A stretch of 64,000 nt of DNA from Capniomyces stellatus (Eukaryota; Kickxellomycota; Harpellomycetes; Harpellales; Legeriomycetaceae): positions 210,099 to 274,098 of the forward strand of contig LUVW01000032.1 in the NCBI GenBank assembly GCA_001661515.1, given 5' to 3'. This document shows, piece after piece, positions 10,627-23,612 of this stretch (position 1 is its first letter; the number at the start of each line of letters is the position of its first letter). The notes beneath the pieces were generated by a model. It was not told the origin of the DNA. It worked only from the letters and a program-made list of their open reading frames with translations, and ran no database searches. Position numbers and translations under genes: made by a program.

Positions 10627-12201
10627 ATGCAAGGGATACACTACATATTATCAGCATTGGTTGTCTGTATCAATGTTCAGGCAATTGACCCATTGGTGAT
10701 TAAAGGGTCCAAGTTCTTCAATTCAAAGACTGGAGAACAGTTCTATTTCAAAGGTGTTGATTATCAGCCCAGGACAGGAGACAATTCAGAGTTTCCTGAC
10801 CCGTTGGCGGATACTGCAGGGTGTTTACGGGATGTCAAGATTCTAAAGGATCTCAACGTAAACTCAATCAGAGTGTACGAGACAGACTATAACAAAAACC
10901 ACGATACTTGCATGAACGCTTTGAGAGACGCTGGAATTTACGTGATGCTAGACATCTCGACACCCAAATACTCAGTAAATAGACTTACACCAAACTGGGA
11001 CACCTACCTGTTCTCAAACTACAGGAAGAAAATCGATGCGTTTGTAAAGTATAGCAATGTTGTTGGGTTTTTGATAGGAAATGAGGTTACAAACGACAAA
11101 CATACCACGCCAGCCTCGGCTTTTGTCAAGGCAGCGCTAAGAGACGTCAAAACATATTTAAAGCAGACAGGCAACAGCATTCCAGTCGGGTATGCTGACA
11201 ATGATGACGACGAGATTAGAATATCTTTGATAAACTACTTTAACTGCGGCGATGATCCAATGGCAAGAGCCGATTTTTATGGAGTCAATACGTACCGTTG
11301 GTGCGGAGAAAAGGCAACATATAAAACTTCGGGATACGAGGACATGGCCCGAGCGTTTAACGGGTACAGCATCCCCTACATAATCACAGAGTACGGGTGC
11401 AACAGGGTAACGCCACGCGCGTTTAACGAAGTTAAGGCTATTTACGGTTCAGACATGAAAGACTCGTTTTCTGGAGGATTTGTGTACGAGTACAGCCAGG
11501 AGGAGAACAACTACGGGATTGTAAAAGTTTCATCTGGTAGCACCAGTTACCAGTCTACAAACGATTTTAACAATTTGAAAGAGGCCTATGCAAATGCCAA
11601 ACCAGTGGGTGTTAAAATGAACGATTACAAGCCCACAGAGTCAGTGTCGACTTGTCCGCAAATAAGCGATGCTTGGGAGGTTGGCAATGTGCTGCCTCCA
11701 ACGCCCAACTTTAAAGTCTGCTCGTGTATGATGGATGCTATCAAGTGCATGCCCAAGCCCGCGGGAGGACTGGAGAACATCACTGCATTGCCAAAGGCCT
11801 ATAGTGATGCAGCTGATATTATTTGTGGCATGACATCATGCGCCGGAGTATCGTTCAACACAGCGACAGGAGTTTATGGAGAGTTCAGTTTTTGCTCCCC
11901 AGTGGAAAGAATTACGTGGATTCTGAACAGAAACTTTATCAACCAAGATGGTTCTCGTGAAGGTTGCAAGGTCAAAGGGGCGGAAACACAAATCATAACA
12001 ACACCTAAAAAAACTAGCATGAATAGCTGTGCTGGTCTAGAGGACGAAAAAGTGGTGCCAAACAACAAAAACGGAGGCAAAAACAACTCTTCGGGAGGTC
12101 CATCGAGCTCTGCCAACGTCAACAGCCTCTGTTTGAGCAGTGCCTGCCTTAGGGGCCTGCTTTCTATTGTGCTGATGGTAGCTTTGTCAAGTCTTTTATA
12201 G
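10627..12201 (+). CDS. GAS1: GH72 beta-1,3-glucanosyltransferase with X8/CBM43 module, GPI-anchored (524 aa)
   Basis: Cell-wall enzyme that cleaves and re-ligates beta-1,3-glucan chains, lengthening and branching glucan outside the plasma membrane. A signal peptide (about 1-19) is followed by the GH72 barrel (about 20-330) opening with the conserved YFKGVDYQPR region. The acid/base Glu is E153 in GNE and the nucleophile is E255 in TEYGC; the spacing fits yeast Gas proteins. A Cys-rich X8/CBM43 module spans about 339-455. The C-terminus has a Ser/Asn/Gly-rich stretch, then a hydrophobic tail ending VALSSLL, as expected of a GPI-anchor signal. This architecture matches the Gas1/Gas2 (X8-containing) subgroup; which GAS paralogue it is cannot be told. 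Single exon; its 3' end faces the 3' end of ATG29. Confidence 0.96.
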   Translation: MQGIHYILSALVVCINVQAIDPLVIKGSKFFNSKTGEQFYFKGVDYQPRTGDNSEFPDPLADTAGCLRDVKILKDLNVNSIRVYETDYNKNHDTCMNALRDAGIYVMLDISTPKYSVNRLTPNWDTYLFSNYRKKIDAFVKYSNVVGFLIGNEVTNDKHTTPASAFVKAALRDVKTYLKQTGNSIPVGYADNDDDEIRISLINYFNCGDDPMARADFYGVNTYRWCGEKATYKTSGYEDMARAFNGYSIPYIITEYGCNRVTPRAFNEVKAIYGSDMKDSFSGGFVYEYSQEENNYGIVKVSSGSTSYQSTNDFNNLKEAYANAKPVGVKMNDYKPTESVSTCPQISDAWEVGNVLPPTPNFKVCSCMMDAIKCMPKPAGGLENITALPKAYSDAADIICGMTSCAGVSFNTATGVYGEFSFCSPVERITWILNRNFINQDGSREGCKVKGAETQIITTPKKTSMNSCAGLEDEKVVPNNKNGGKNNSSGGPSSSANVNSLCLSSACLRGLLSIVLMVALSSLL

Positions 12202-12676
12202 CTTATAAGAATAAAAAATGTATCAAGTTACTCAATAATAGTTGTTTTTTAATTTAAAAATGAATAACACGTTCTTAAAAAATAACCACAACACCCCTCG
12301 GCTTTCAGCATAAATTATTCCCGTTATTGTTATGTGGTAAAGTAAGATGACAATCACTATTCCAAGCTGGATGAGCTTAAAGCTATTAACGCAAGCTTGC
12401 TACTTGATTTTAAAAATATGGCGAATAACTTGTGCAAGTAATTGTGTTTGTGTTGGATGAAAGAATGGCAATTAATTGCAATGTTAAATATACAATGGAA
12501 TGGGTAAACTCTAATGAAAACAGCGTGGTAGAGATAAACATGGTAAATAGTCTACAAGGGAACATAGTTGTAAGCAAGTATAGCTGAGGTTGAAGTTTTA
12601 GGCAAGTATAGTTGGAGTTGAAGTTGGGAAACAATCAAGTTCAATAGAGTTTCAAGACGTAATAAACCGACTTTGC
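12202..12676. terminator. Convergent 3' region between GH72 gene and ATG29
   Basis: About 475 bases shared by two converging transcription units. AATAAA-like strings occur near 12210 and TTTAAT-rich sequence follows. No coding sequence seen; a 74-codon leftward frame (12410-12634) is repetitive noise. Confidence 0.4.
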
Positions 12677-15654
12677 TCATCTATTCCTCCACATGAAAAG
12701 CTTGCTAGGCATCAGTGAAGACATATCTGTTGATCCCATCTCAGACATTAGAGCATCTCGCAAAGCAGATTGGCTTACCGAAGCGTCTACAATCAAAACA
12801 AAGAAGAATATATTACAGCACATCGTATGATCAGCTGAATAGCGGAAGCGTTACAAGAAAACACAAAAATTAGATAGAAACAAAGATTTGGTTGATAAGA
12901 GTATAGTTACCGGACAGATCGCTGATTGAAGAGTACTCCCTGCTACTATCGGAGTTAAAATCTGCAGAGTCGACATGACAAAATGTAAATAGAGCAAAAA
13001 CAAACACGGGATTAGAAACAGAAGCGAAGGGAAAAAAAAAACATTAGTCAAGCAAAGTTTAGAAAAAGCCTAAAGAGTATAAATATACAAGAGTAACTAA
13101 TTATGCTTACTTTGATTGGAGAGATTTTCAATAATACGGTGACTAGGAGATTTTTTAAACTTCTGGGACTGTAACGTGTTTGTGTCATTTGTAGCACCCT
13201 GGTTTTGGTGTTGGATTTGATCTTGATCTACAGAATGGTTGAAGTCTGGCCGAGAACCAGATGTGTTTTTGACTGTTTCATCTACAAGGCATTATAATGT
13301 AAAATAGACAAGAATAAAGCTAAATAAATTTGATTTGATTTGATTTGGCTAAAGTACAGCTGTGGTTGGTATTTAAGATGCTAAAACAGCACATATTTGC
13401 CAGACTTGGGTTTGACAAACATTCAAATGTAAATGATAGAAACAACTTTATATTGTATGATGATAGTATTGGATTTTTACTTTGTATGGAGCCTATGGCA
13501 TAGTTGTCGATTTCAGAGCTTTCTCTGGGTGAGTCAGGAGAGGCGGCTCGAGTAACAACAGTGGTTCTCAGCCCAGCTAGGCCGATTTTAGAAGCAGGAC
13601 TGGATATGCGTGGCGATATACTTTGGTTTGAAGCACCAATGCTGTTTGCCGACACGCGCGTGGTGTCGTTGATGCGGAGTTTATCCAACGAGAATGTTTG
13701 TGGATTGGAGTTGATGGCGTTTGTGCTTACTCTTGACTGAGAGCTCGAATTATGCTTTATGTTTAGTTTTGATACCGAATCCTTGAGTAAATTGTGCGAT
13801 ATTATGTTCTGTTTAATGGTTAAAAGATCCGACCTCATTTCATCGTCGTCTTCATTGTTGCTATTGGCATTATCTGCACCACTAATAAACGCAGACCCAT
13901 CACCCTTATTTTCAGCGGCCTTTTTATCCTTCAGTTTCTGGTGTGCTGTTATTGTTTTGGTGTGGTTTAGCAGCCAGCCAGGCTGAGATTGGTTGTGTCT
14001 ACGATTGCCTTTTCCTAGCAACATATTGACATTTTCGCTAGGATCAAGGCTGTTTTTATCACTAGCACTGCCATAATTGCCGCCTTTTACGTTTGAGTCT
14101 ATACCATGCTTTTCGATTCGATTCTCGTTTTCGTGCTCGCTTTCATTGACGCCTTCGTGTGCGCTTTTGCCTCTTTGGATCACCAGCTTACTGCTAGGCA
14201 TCGGCAGAAAAACATGCTCACTTACCACACCCCTCCGCTCATCTCCTACTTTATCTGCAATATCCGCACTATTCTTTCTTCCAATTTTCTCTTGTAAGCT
14301 ATCCATCCCCGAAACAGACTTTACTTCCGCTTTAATAGACCATCTGTTTGAGTTCAAGCCAACATTTGCCACATTGCGAGACTGGTTCGGTGTAGTTTGG
14401 CTAAATGAAGCTATAGGCGATCCGTATGTCATATCCCGCGCTTTGCTGTTATTGAAGTCGTAAAACGACTCTACGCTTTGCACTCCTTTAATAAACACAA
14501 TCAACAAAGTAATGGTAATGGTAAAAATTATATTAATGACTTTTCACCACATATCTCCTTTCACTAAAAGCTCCAATAATCTATAAACCCGTACTAGCAG
14601 CAATAACAATAACAATAACAATTCCACGTTTCTATGATTCAAATACCTGCTTTGGCAAGACCAGTGTAACTATAAGATTTTCCGCTTTCGCTGCTGCTGC
14701 TGCTACTGCTACTGCTTCTGCTCCCGCCTCTACTCCTGCCACTTTGGACTATGTTCTCATTTCCTTCTTTACTCTGCATCTGTATCTGTTTGGGCAATTT
14801 GTAAATCGAATTATGTTCGATTTCTGCCTGCTCTAGCTTGCTTCCAGTACCATCGACCTCCTCTTTATCTGCCATTTCCCTTTTAAAAATCTTAAGGTGA
14901 ATCCTGTCTATTGAACGAGTAATTATTTCTGCAGGAATACCCAAATCCAACTCTATCTCGCCAACCACGTGTTTGACTATAAAATTGTTAGAAAATAAAG
15001 TTGTCAAGTATCATAAAAACGCAATAGTTGTTGCTAATACAAACACCAAATCAATATCAATACCGACACATATGTAAATACAGACAGTGTTGGAAACAAA
15101 TAAAAACACTGTACTTCAATTTTTGTTTACAATTCTATTAATCGCTGAAATAATCAACTAGTATGCTTTTATGAAAATGAATCCATACCTTCGAATTCAA
15201 CATCGGAACTCCCCAGCCTCCCTAAAACCTGGATTGCTTCTTCATTATACTTTCTATCAAACCATTCCCACACTCTCTCCTCGGTTTCTGGAACTTTTAA
15301 CTCCTATTTATAAACAATGCATCAATTCTTTAATTCCTAAAGTATACACATATATACACAATATCGCACTCACAAACCCAAATTGTTTAAAAGTGTGACA
15401 TTGTACTTTATGTCTTTTATGCCTGATAATGAACTCGAGTTGTTTTTAGACAGACTCGGTATAAATAAAAAAAATGAATTTGATTCAAATGGTACTACTC
15501 ATTCATTTGCCATCTATATAATAAGTAGACTAACCACTTTGGGCTGCACCCAATCCTTAGGTCGTTTCCCTGGAATTCTGAATACTAAAACCACTTTACT
15601 CTTGTCATTTGTACTGTTCTGGTTTTCTTTTGATATTTTGTTTGAGGTCGACAT
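12677..15654 (-). CDS. ATG29: Atg29-type autophagy scaffold subunit, seven exons (633 aa)
   Basis: Atg29 works with Atg17 and Atg31 in the scaffold that organises the phagophore assembly site. Hand-built exons (minus strand): 15654-15535, 15303-15189, 14976-14647, 14485-13481, 13281-13111, 12961-12911, 12786-12677. All introns are GT-AG and the sum is exactly 634 codons with stop. The N-terminal domain (about 20-115) fits the Atg29 family: VVLVFRIPGKRPKDW, then ERVWEWF, then DLGIPAEIITRSIDRIHLK. The last two exons join as SSISDLSDASVSQSALRDAL, matching the conserved Ser-rich C-terminal motif of fungal Atg29. Between them lies a long disordered Ser/Asn-rich region, mostly exon 4 (1005 nt), making this protein about three times the length of yeast Atg29 (213 aa). 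Family assignment is from recalled motifs, not a search; exon borders are inferred. Confidence 0.8.
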
Positions 15655-17751
15655 TAATGCTTGGCACAAATACCCGTATGTTTGATTATCAAATGAGGTT
15701 TTTATGGTTTATACTGTATATTTGGATAAATAATGCAACAGCTAACTAATCTGATATTGTTCATGTGAAATAAAAACAATTAAAACAAAACAAAGCTATC
15801 AATAAAAATAAAATAAAACACAGAAGTTTTCCTTTCAGTTAATAAAAAGGTACTCGGTTAAAAAGCTAAACAAAGAGCTTGAAAAGTTGAAAAGCTAAAA
15901 AGTTGAAAAGTAGACTTTTTTTTAAATTGAGTTTGGAATTTAAACTTTGAATGGACAGGTTGTACAAGCCAAATGGTTTTAAACCATTGCTGCCATTGGC
16001 TTTTAGTTTTTGCAAATTACAACACATCAATTCTGGGGTTAGACGCTTTTGGGCTCGTTGGAAATAACAGAGATTTATTGTAGAGCTACGGTATGCGCGG
16101 ACTTACAACTTATATTACAGTCTTCCGAATAGCAAAAAGTTTGGCCTCAATTACATAAAACCAGTGCTTAGTCAAAAATAAATACATGTTTGTTTGTTAA
16201 AGCACAGATACTTGATACTAAGCAGCACTTTTTCATTACAACAAGACTTTACTAAGCGCCTGGAAAGTTTCTAGTTGTTGAAAAGACAAATGCGACTAGT
16301 GTGAGATCAGCTTGGTTTATGCAGTGCTCATAGTTTATCAGTAAATTTTGGCATGAAAAGCATCAGATGACCTAAAAAAGCTTTGCTCTTTGCCAACTAC
16401 ATTCTGCTCCATCCAACAAGTACGCGTAGTTAACAGCAATGTCCCACTGATACAATTAACTGCGTAGCTAGCTAGCTAGCTAATGTAGAAAATAAATGAG
16501 CAGATTTGAAATATGATAGGAGCTATAATCATGGAGCTTTAAGCCTTGTGAATCAGAATTCCCAAGTGTCTCAATTTCCATCTCCACTTGGTGGAAGGTT
16601 TGAGCAAACAGACTTTCCCACATTGACTATACGGAATTACGTATGTATGTGAATATTCAATAATACTAAAAAAAAAAAAGAGCAATTGTAATTGTAATTG
16701 CAAATAAATGTAAATTAGGAAACAAGGTAGGTAGGGAATAATAATAAAGTAAGAAAAGAAAAAAAGAAAAAAAGCCAAACCAAGTGTAGTATAAATGAAT
16801 ACTAGTTTCTGTTTTGCTTTTATTGGAGTTAGTGTTGGTTTTTGGATTAGTCATGAATCTCAAGTACTTGGGAATGTAAAATTCTTGGTATTGTTTCTCA
16901 CAATTGATCTTTATTTATGTTCAGAAATCAGCATATTTTTAAATAGAGATGTATTTATAGCTTTCAAATAGGTATCAATAGCTAACAAGTACTTTGTTGG
17001 TCAGACTAATACTATCAACATTTAAGCAGGATTAAATTCTCCTCGGCTAAAAATCTATCAGTTTGTACGCTTTTTAGGTCTAGTAATTTGGGGATACAAT
17101 GTGGGTTTTGGCTATCACCCTCTGTTGTGAACATTTACACAATCCTGCGGAGAAGTTTTGATATAATCAGCCCAACAATAACTATTCTAATCAAGTGACG
17201 ATAATTTGGGTCGATACACGAATTAACAAGTTGTAAACAAGTTGAGTCTATAGTTGAATCAGATCAATTCATAGACTATATTTAGCACTAGTCATTTCTA
17301 TTGTATTTTTCTCGCTTTCTTTGCAAGCATGGTTTTGTAGTTGAAGAGTTAAAGCAAAGCTGTTGGTGTATTAGAGCAAGAATATACCACTTTTTCACCT
17401 TTTTCAGCTTTGTAACGGTATTTACACAAGACACAAGCTTGTATTTTATTTTATTTTTGGTGGAAAGTTCAAGCTGCATCCATCTATTTTATTTTAATTT
17501 ATTTTTCACTTTCTCGAGCTTCGATAGATTTGCTGTAAAAACTAGTTTCAGAATACATTACTCTCTAACTTTACCAAAGCATTTGCTGCAGTTACGCTTT
17601 ATTCGGCGTTGGATTTTTATTTAATATACAGATAAATTTGACAACATACTCAATAAACCATAGCTCAAACTCTCAAAGAAAAGCACAAGGGAGATTGGTA
17701 AGAGCGTTGGTAAGAAGGACATAAACAAGCAAAATCTATAGCTATATAGAC
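15655..17751. other. Divergent intergenic region, ATG29 / ABC transporter
   Basis: About 2.1 kb of AT-rich sequence serving as upstream region for both flanking genes. A small palindromic CTAG tandem (~16465-16482) and A/T runs are present. The 107-codon frame at 17301-17624 is Phe/Ser-rich noise. No RNA gene recognised. Confidence 0.45.
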
Positions 17752-20700
17752 ATGAACAGAGAATTAGCGCATGGGCGTGCGTCAAAGAGGAACGTTCTAT
17801 TAATTAATAACTCTAACATATGGAATTGTCCGAGCAAAACCAAGCCGGATTATGGCGAATCCGAGTATTCAGAAAGGTTGAAAGGTATTCGCGATGCGTC
17901 CATATTTAGCAAATTGACTTTCGGGTGGATCTCTGAAGTAGTCAGAAGCAGCAAGAATAGGAACGAAAGATTAGCACTGGAAAACCTCCCCAACGTAGAG
18001 AAACGGGATGAGGCTGAAAAGATATCACGAAAGTTTGGCCAAAAATGGCTAAAATGCATAAAGAAGGGCGAGAAATCGGCATGGAAATTGTATTTTGATG
18101 TCTTTTCAAAGGAGCTGATGGTGACAGGTCTACTGGGGGCAGCCAACTTGATTTTGCGAGTTCTTGTGGCTATACTATTTTCCTGTCTGATATCGCAGTT
18201 TGAATATCTGAATCTACATCGCATAAAGGTATTGTTTTTTATTATTATTGAAGAAAAATCGTTTATTTTAAATTAACAAATGACATGATTAGAATATATA
18301 TGGCTAATTTAAACCAGTTAATGGTTAGTATATATAGTGACTTGATGGCTTTGAGATTTATCAGTATATACACAATTGTGATGACTAAATTACGATTTTT
18401 ACCCTATAGTCCTTAATTTTTGATGGCTTTGTGGTTAATAGGAATTTTTGATGGGAATTGGCGTATGTGTTTGTGTGCTGATACTGGGATACACATCTAA
18501 TCATTTTACATTTTTATCATCGAGAATCGGATACAGAGCCCGTATTGGTTTTGGATCACTAGTATTTCAAAAGGCATTGAAGGCTTCATCATCCTCAAAT
18601 CCGACATCCTGTGAGGCCTTGAAACTGATATCAAACGATATTAAGGCATTTAGTAGATTTAGCAAAAGCGTGCATTATTTGTGGATAGGACCAGCTGAGA
18701 TATGCATATCGCTGTTTTTCATTTGGAGACTGTTGGGCATATCTGGTGTTGCAGCAACAAGCGTATTTCTTGTTCTATTTCTGAGCAAGGTGGTGCTGGT
18801 GAGGCCAATTAAAAACATAGCGAGGATGCTCAAGGAGAGCAGTGTAGAAAACCACGAAGCTATGGCAGAACTGTTTGAGGGCATCGAATCGGTAAAGCTG
18901 AACTCGTATGAGGAGATATTCAAAGCTAAAGTTTTGAGTATTAGAGAATGCAAGCAGTCTTCCCTTAAAAAATTGGCAGGGATTAAAGGGTTCAAGTCGG
19001 CACTGATTTTTGTCTCAGCCCAGCTAGCGCAGATCTGCGCGGTGCTGTTGGGCTGGGCTTTGTTGGTTCGTGGAGTTTGGAAGAATGTTGGTCAAAGTGG
19101 GGAGTTTGACTTTGAGACAATTTATCCGAGCATTCTTTTTTTCAATCTGATCAGGCTAAATGCACTCGAGTATTTTCCAGCAGCACTAAGAGATCTTTCT
19201 GAAGCAAGGGATTGCGCCAGAAAATTTGCTGAATTTATGTCCTTGCCAAACAAATCGATGGCGCTTGGAACCAACAATTTTGGATTTACCAAGTTCAACA
19301 ACAAAGGTGAGTTTGAAATGAGCAAGCGAAACGGGGTCAAGAATAACAGACACACAATTATTCTTGAAAATGCCAATTTTTTATGGGAAACCAGTGACTA
19401 TGTTCCAAGCCATAAACGCAACCAGAAAAACATTGATGATATTATATACACAAGCCTAAACTATCACGATTTAAACACGATAAACAGACATGGAGCCAAA
19501 CCCAGCGAAATAAGCTATATATTCGGCTCTTATAAAAACCAATCGGCGCTGGCTGATAAGAGCCTGTCTCTACAGAACATCACACTGAACATCAGAAAGG
19601 GGGAGCTCTGCACTGTATTTGGCAAGCCAGGGAGCGGAAAGTCGTCTTTATGCAGCGCGATTTTAGGGGAGATGAAGCTAACAAGTGGAAAGTCGGTGAT
19701 TAATATATCTGAAAGCGGAATGGGCGGTTCATGCACCAAAAACGGCGAGTTTTCAGATATTTTCGGGACTAGGGATAGTCCTCTGGTATCGTACCTGCCT
19801 CAAAGCAGATGGATACTGCTAGGGTCAATAAAAGACAATGTATGCTTTGGAAACGAATATGACAAAAAGTGGTTTGACACGGTTATTGAGGCATGTCAGC
19901 TTAAACATGAAATTAAATGCTTCAAAAGGGGGAAACATACGATTATTGGTGATGGTGAGATCAGCTTAACACAGGATTTGAAATCCAGAATAGTGTTAGC
20001 AAGGGCTGTTTACCAGCAAGCTGAGCTGTACATACTAGACGATCCACTGTCTTACATTGACCCAAGGCTGGAGAGAAAGGTATTTGAAAACGTGATTTGC
20101 GGGCTGCTGTACAACAAAACAAGGGTCGTGGTTATGTCACAGAAAAGCTACATGAAGCTATCAGACCAAATTGTTGTTCTGTGCAATGGAAAAATAATCC
20201 AGCAAGAGTCGATAAGCAGCAACCGGGCGTCATTGAGCATAAGCAAATCGCATCCAACTAGAGCCAACAATTTGGCTTTAGGTGATTTAGAATTAAACGA
20301 GGTGTGCTTGAACAACAGCAGCTACGAGCCATACGGGATTTACGAATCTAGAACCGAAAGAACGGCGTTTACAAAGAAGGCAAACCGGGTGTTGTCGGGG
20401 AACTTTAATGATGCAAATGTAGATTTCAGCGACAAGTACACATCAATATTTCACGCAGATTCCAGTACACTAGGGTCTAATAGCGACTACAACTCACACA
20501 GAGCCAACTGCCGTCCATACTCAATGAATCTGAAAAGCCTTAAGCCTGATTTGGAGTCAGATAAGCTGGAATATGTGCTTAGAACATCAAATAATAAATT
20601 GCAAAGCCGCCCCAATACCGACCTGCTCTCGCAGATTGCCGATTTCAGTCCTTCAAAGTTTCTGCTGCTGCTTCTTTCAGCGCTGTTAATTTTGCAAATT

Positions 20701-22407
20701 GTATTTGCTATTCTTGGCGAGATTGCGCTTTCTGGTGTCGTCAGAGACTATTTGATCAATCAAAGCAGCAAGAACAGAGTTACTGTGTTCTTGATGTACT
20801 CTGCGTCTTCAACAGCCCTGTCCATGTGCTGTATCGTGGTGGTGTATTTTGCACTTTCAAAACTGTCAAGCACTGTGTTTATTAGGATCACGGACTCTGT
20901 CTTAAGCTCAAAGATGGCTTTTTTCCGGTCAACTCCAAAGGAAAAGCTACTTGAGAGAATATCATGCTGCCAGGCTATCTTCGATGAGTTTTTGATCTCG
21001 TATGTTGTCAACACTCTGTTTTGCGCTAACCACTTGATTCTCACCTCTGTGTTTTTGATTGCACTGTCTCCATGGTTTTTGCCTCTGATACTTTTGTCGC
21101 TTTGTGTGTTGATTTGGACCAGAGCTTTGTACTGCAACAGCGCCAAGGAATTAATTGAAATGGAGTCCAGATCAATGTCTGACTTGGTCGGCGCTATTTC
21201 AAACACACTCCAGGGGCTATCAACCATTCGTGCGTTTTCTGCGCATGAATTAATTCTGAATAGCATCCACCGCTCACAAAACAGCCATAGCCGTGCCTAC
21301 TTTACATACCTCGGAGCCACGCGTTGGTTTGTTTTTAGAGCCGAGTGCATATTCTCTCTGTTCTTTACTGTCGCCATGATAGCTATTATAAGCATTCAGC
21401 GCAACCTGGGGCTAGAAATATTAACAATATCCTTGCTATTTCTCTTTTCCCTTGTGCTGTCAAAAGAATTCTATTTGAGTAAAAGTCTGGAAATGGAAAA
21501 GGTTTTTGGCGCCATTGGCCACTCCGCCAGCTATATTGGCCTTGAGCCAGAGGAAACGTTGCAAAAGTTTTTGAGCTGCGTGCCTACTCCAAAAAACTGG
21601 CCAATGTGCGGAAAGCTGGAAGTGGATTGCTTCAACATCCAGTATCCACAAACAGAGAATGAAAAACTAAACAGCATATCGTTTACAGCCTCGCCCGGCG
21701 AAAAGTTGGGAATATTCGATGTCTCAAATACAGGAAGCTCTAATCTTATCCCGTGCCTACTTAGGCTCTCCGAGCCCTACCCGTACGGCTCAATAAACAT
21801 TGACAACATCAACATATCGGCAATAAAACTGTCGGACTTGCGCTCTTCAATAAGCATAATCCCGCAGACGCCGTTTATATTTGAGGGAACTATACGGTTT
21901 AACATTGACCCCGAACAGGTGTTTACCGATGCACAAATCTGGAGCGCGTTGGAGCTATCAAGCCTAAACAATTATGTCAGCAATCTGCCCCTCAACCTGA
22001 GCACTCCGGCTAAGGACCACTTCAACAGCAGCAATGTCAGAAGGATGCAGCTTTTGTCCCTGTGCCGTGCCATCTTAAACAACAGGAGGCTGGTGGTTTT
22101 TGAAGAAAATCCCAGCGCCAATGGGCCAATGACTGAAGAACCGATCAACTCCTTGATTCACTCAAACTTTGAAAAGTCAACTGTATTGACGGTTTTGCAC
22201 AGCATTGAAAATATGATTTCTGGTGGGTACGAGAGAGTAGTTGTTGTAAATGATGGCACAATAGTCGAAAACGGCAACCCGTGGGAGCTAATGCAGAACA
22301 AACACTCGGTTATATCATCGATCCTCTCAGCGCCTGCCGCAGAGGAAAAGAAATTAGAGCCTAGCCCATCCAAAAAAGCGGCTATTAAATTGCCCCGAAA
22401 AAACTAA
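17752..22407 (+). CDS. ABCC (MRP/YCF1-like) ABC transporter with degenerate nucleotide-binding sites (1480 aa)
   Basis: Two exons, 17752-18228 and 18442-22407, joined in phase 0 by a GT-AG intron of 213 bases. It is a full-length TMD1-NBD1-TMD2-NBD2 protein without the extra N-terminal TMD0; the N-terminal SIFSKLTFGWISEVV block is typical of the ABCC group. NBD1 keeps Walker A (GKPGSGKSS, from ~553), a Q-loop (SYLPQ) and Walker B (LYILDD, ~690), but its signature LSGGQ is replaced by SLTQD (~667) and its H-loop His by Ser. NBD2 keeps a Q-loop (SIIPQ), an FEE version of Walker B (~1380) and an H-loop His, but Walker A has become GIFDVSNTGSSN (~1249), without the GK, and the signature is FNSSN (~1353). 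Both composite ATP sites are therefore damaged although the frame is fully open. A non-hydrolysing, regulatory or slow transporter is possible; substrate unknown. Confidence 0.88.
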
Positions 22408-23562
22408 TTTTCTTTCTTTTATATTATATTTTGTTTGTCTTTTACAACTTTTTTTTGATTATATTTAATTTATTTGTCTTTTACAACTTTTTTCATTTTA
22501 TTGTGTCTTTAAAGACTTGTGTTTTTTTATTTTATTTATGTTTTTTTTTAAAAATTAGAAATTGGTAATGTCAGCCATATGGTTTATCTCAAACATCACT
22601 ACAGCATAGCTGTAAGCTCAACAAAGAACAGGAATATATGGCAGCTTTGGAAACCCAGTCAAAAGCAGAATTAGGCCCGAACACCAACAAAAACGCACCG
22701 AAATCAAGATCAACCTGAAAAACATCACGAATGACGAAAATCAAATCAACCGATCTCAAAATGAGTAATCATAGCATCTGGATTCTGCGATTAGCCAAGT
22801 AATCAAAGTTTATATGAAACGCTATGACATAAGCCTTACACCATACACAAACCTGACTTAGCAGGAAAAGTGCGTCGAGGAAAAATCAGCTAAATATTTT
22901 GTTCTTAAATAATTGGATTAAATAAAAATAAATAAGTCGCCGTGATTCCCCTTAATGCCTCAGTGTCATTAGGAAACTCTTCCAAAGTGTGCATGACACA
23001 CCGAGGAATCGTAACTCAACGTTTGATAATGATTTATTAGTTAAAAACCCCATAATTTGTTATATACTATCTCTCTGCTCTGATAATTTATTTCAATAAG
23101 CTTATGGGTTATTTTACAAAAAAAATATTCCAATTTGCAAATCAAATGCTGAAAATTAAAAAAAACCAATAGTCACAAGTTATCATTTGCCATAACTTTT
23201 ATTTTTCAAACCGTGTGTCCAATAATATTGCGTTTTTAAATGCCAATAAAAAAAAACTGTTGGTGCTAATTTAGCGTTGGGTGTAAAGCCAAATTGAGGT
23301 AGTATAATAGAGAATTAAGTGAAATGGAAAAGTGTTTTTTTTAGGTCTAGTAGTTTGGCTGTATTAGCGGCAGTTGGGTTTATCGTCATTATCATGGGCT
23401 TGACAATAAAGTTACTTCACAGCTTAAGCCGAGACTAAAAAGCAAAAAAGTATGCTATAGTCGTACCTTCACTTAATACATCAAAAAGAACTACAAAAAG
23501 CAGTGAATAAAAGCAACATTTGACTTGACCGGAGCTAGTTGGCTTTTAAGAAAGGGCCAAAC

Positions 23563-23612
23563 TAAAGAGTCAAACTAAAGAGCCAAACTAAATAGCTAAA
23601 CTAAAGAGTCAA
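23563..23612. repeat. 13-bp tandem repeat (CAAACTAAAGAGT-like)
   Basis: About four imperfect units of CAAACTAAAGAGY in non-coding DNA. No function evident. Confidence 0.6.

Noticed and set aside
10627..12201. Plain GH5-type glucanase as alternative for the GH72 gene
   Set aside because: The X8/CBM43 module, the NE and TEYG motifs and the GPI tail specify GH72.
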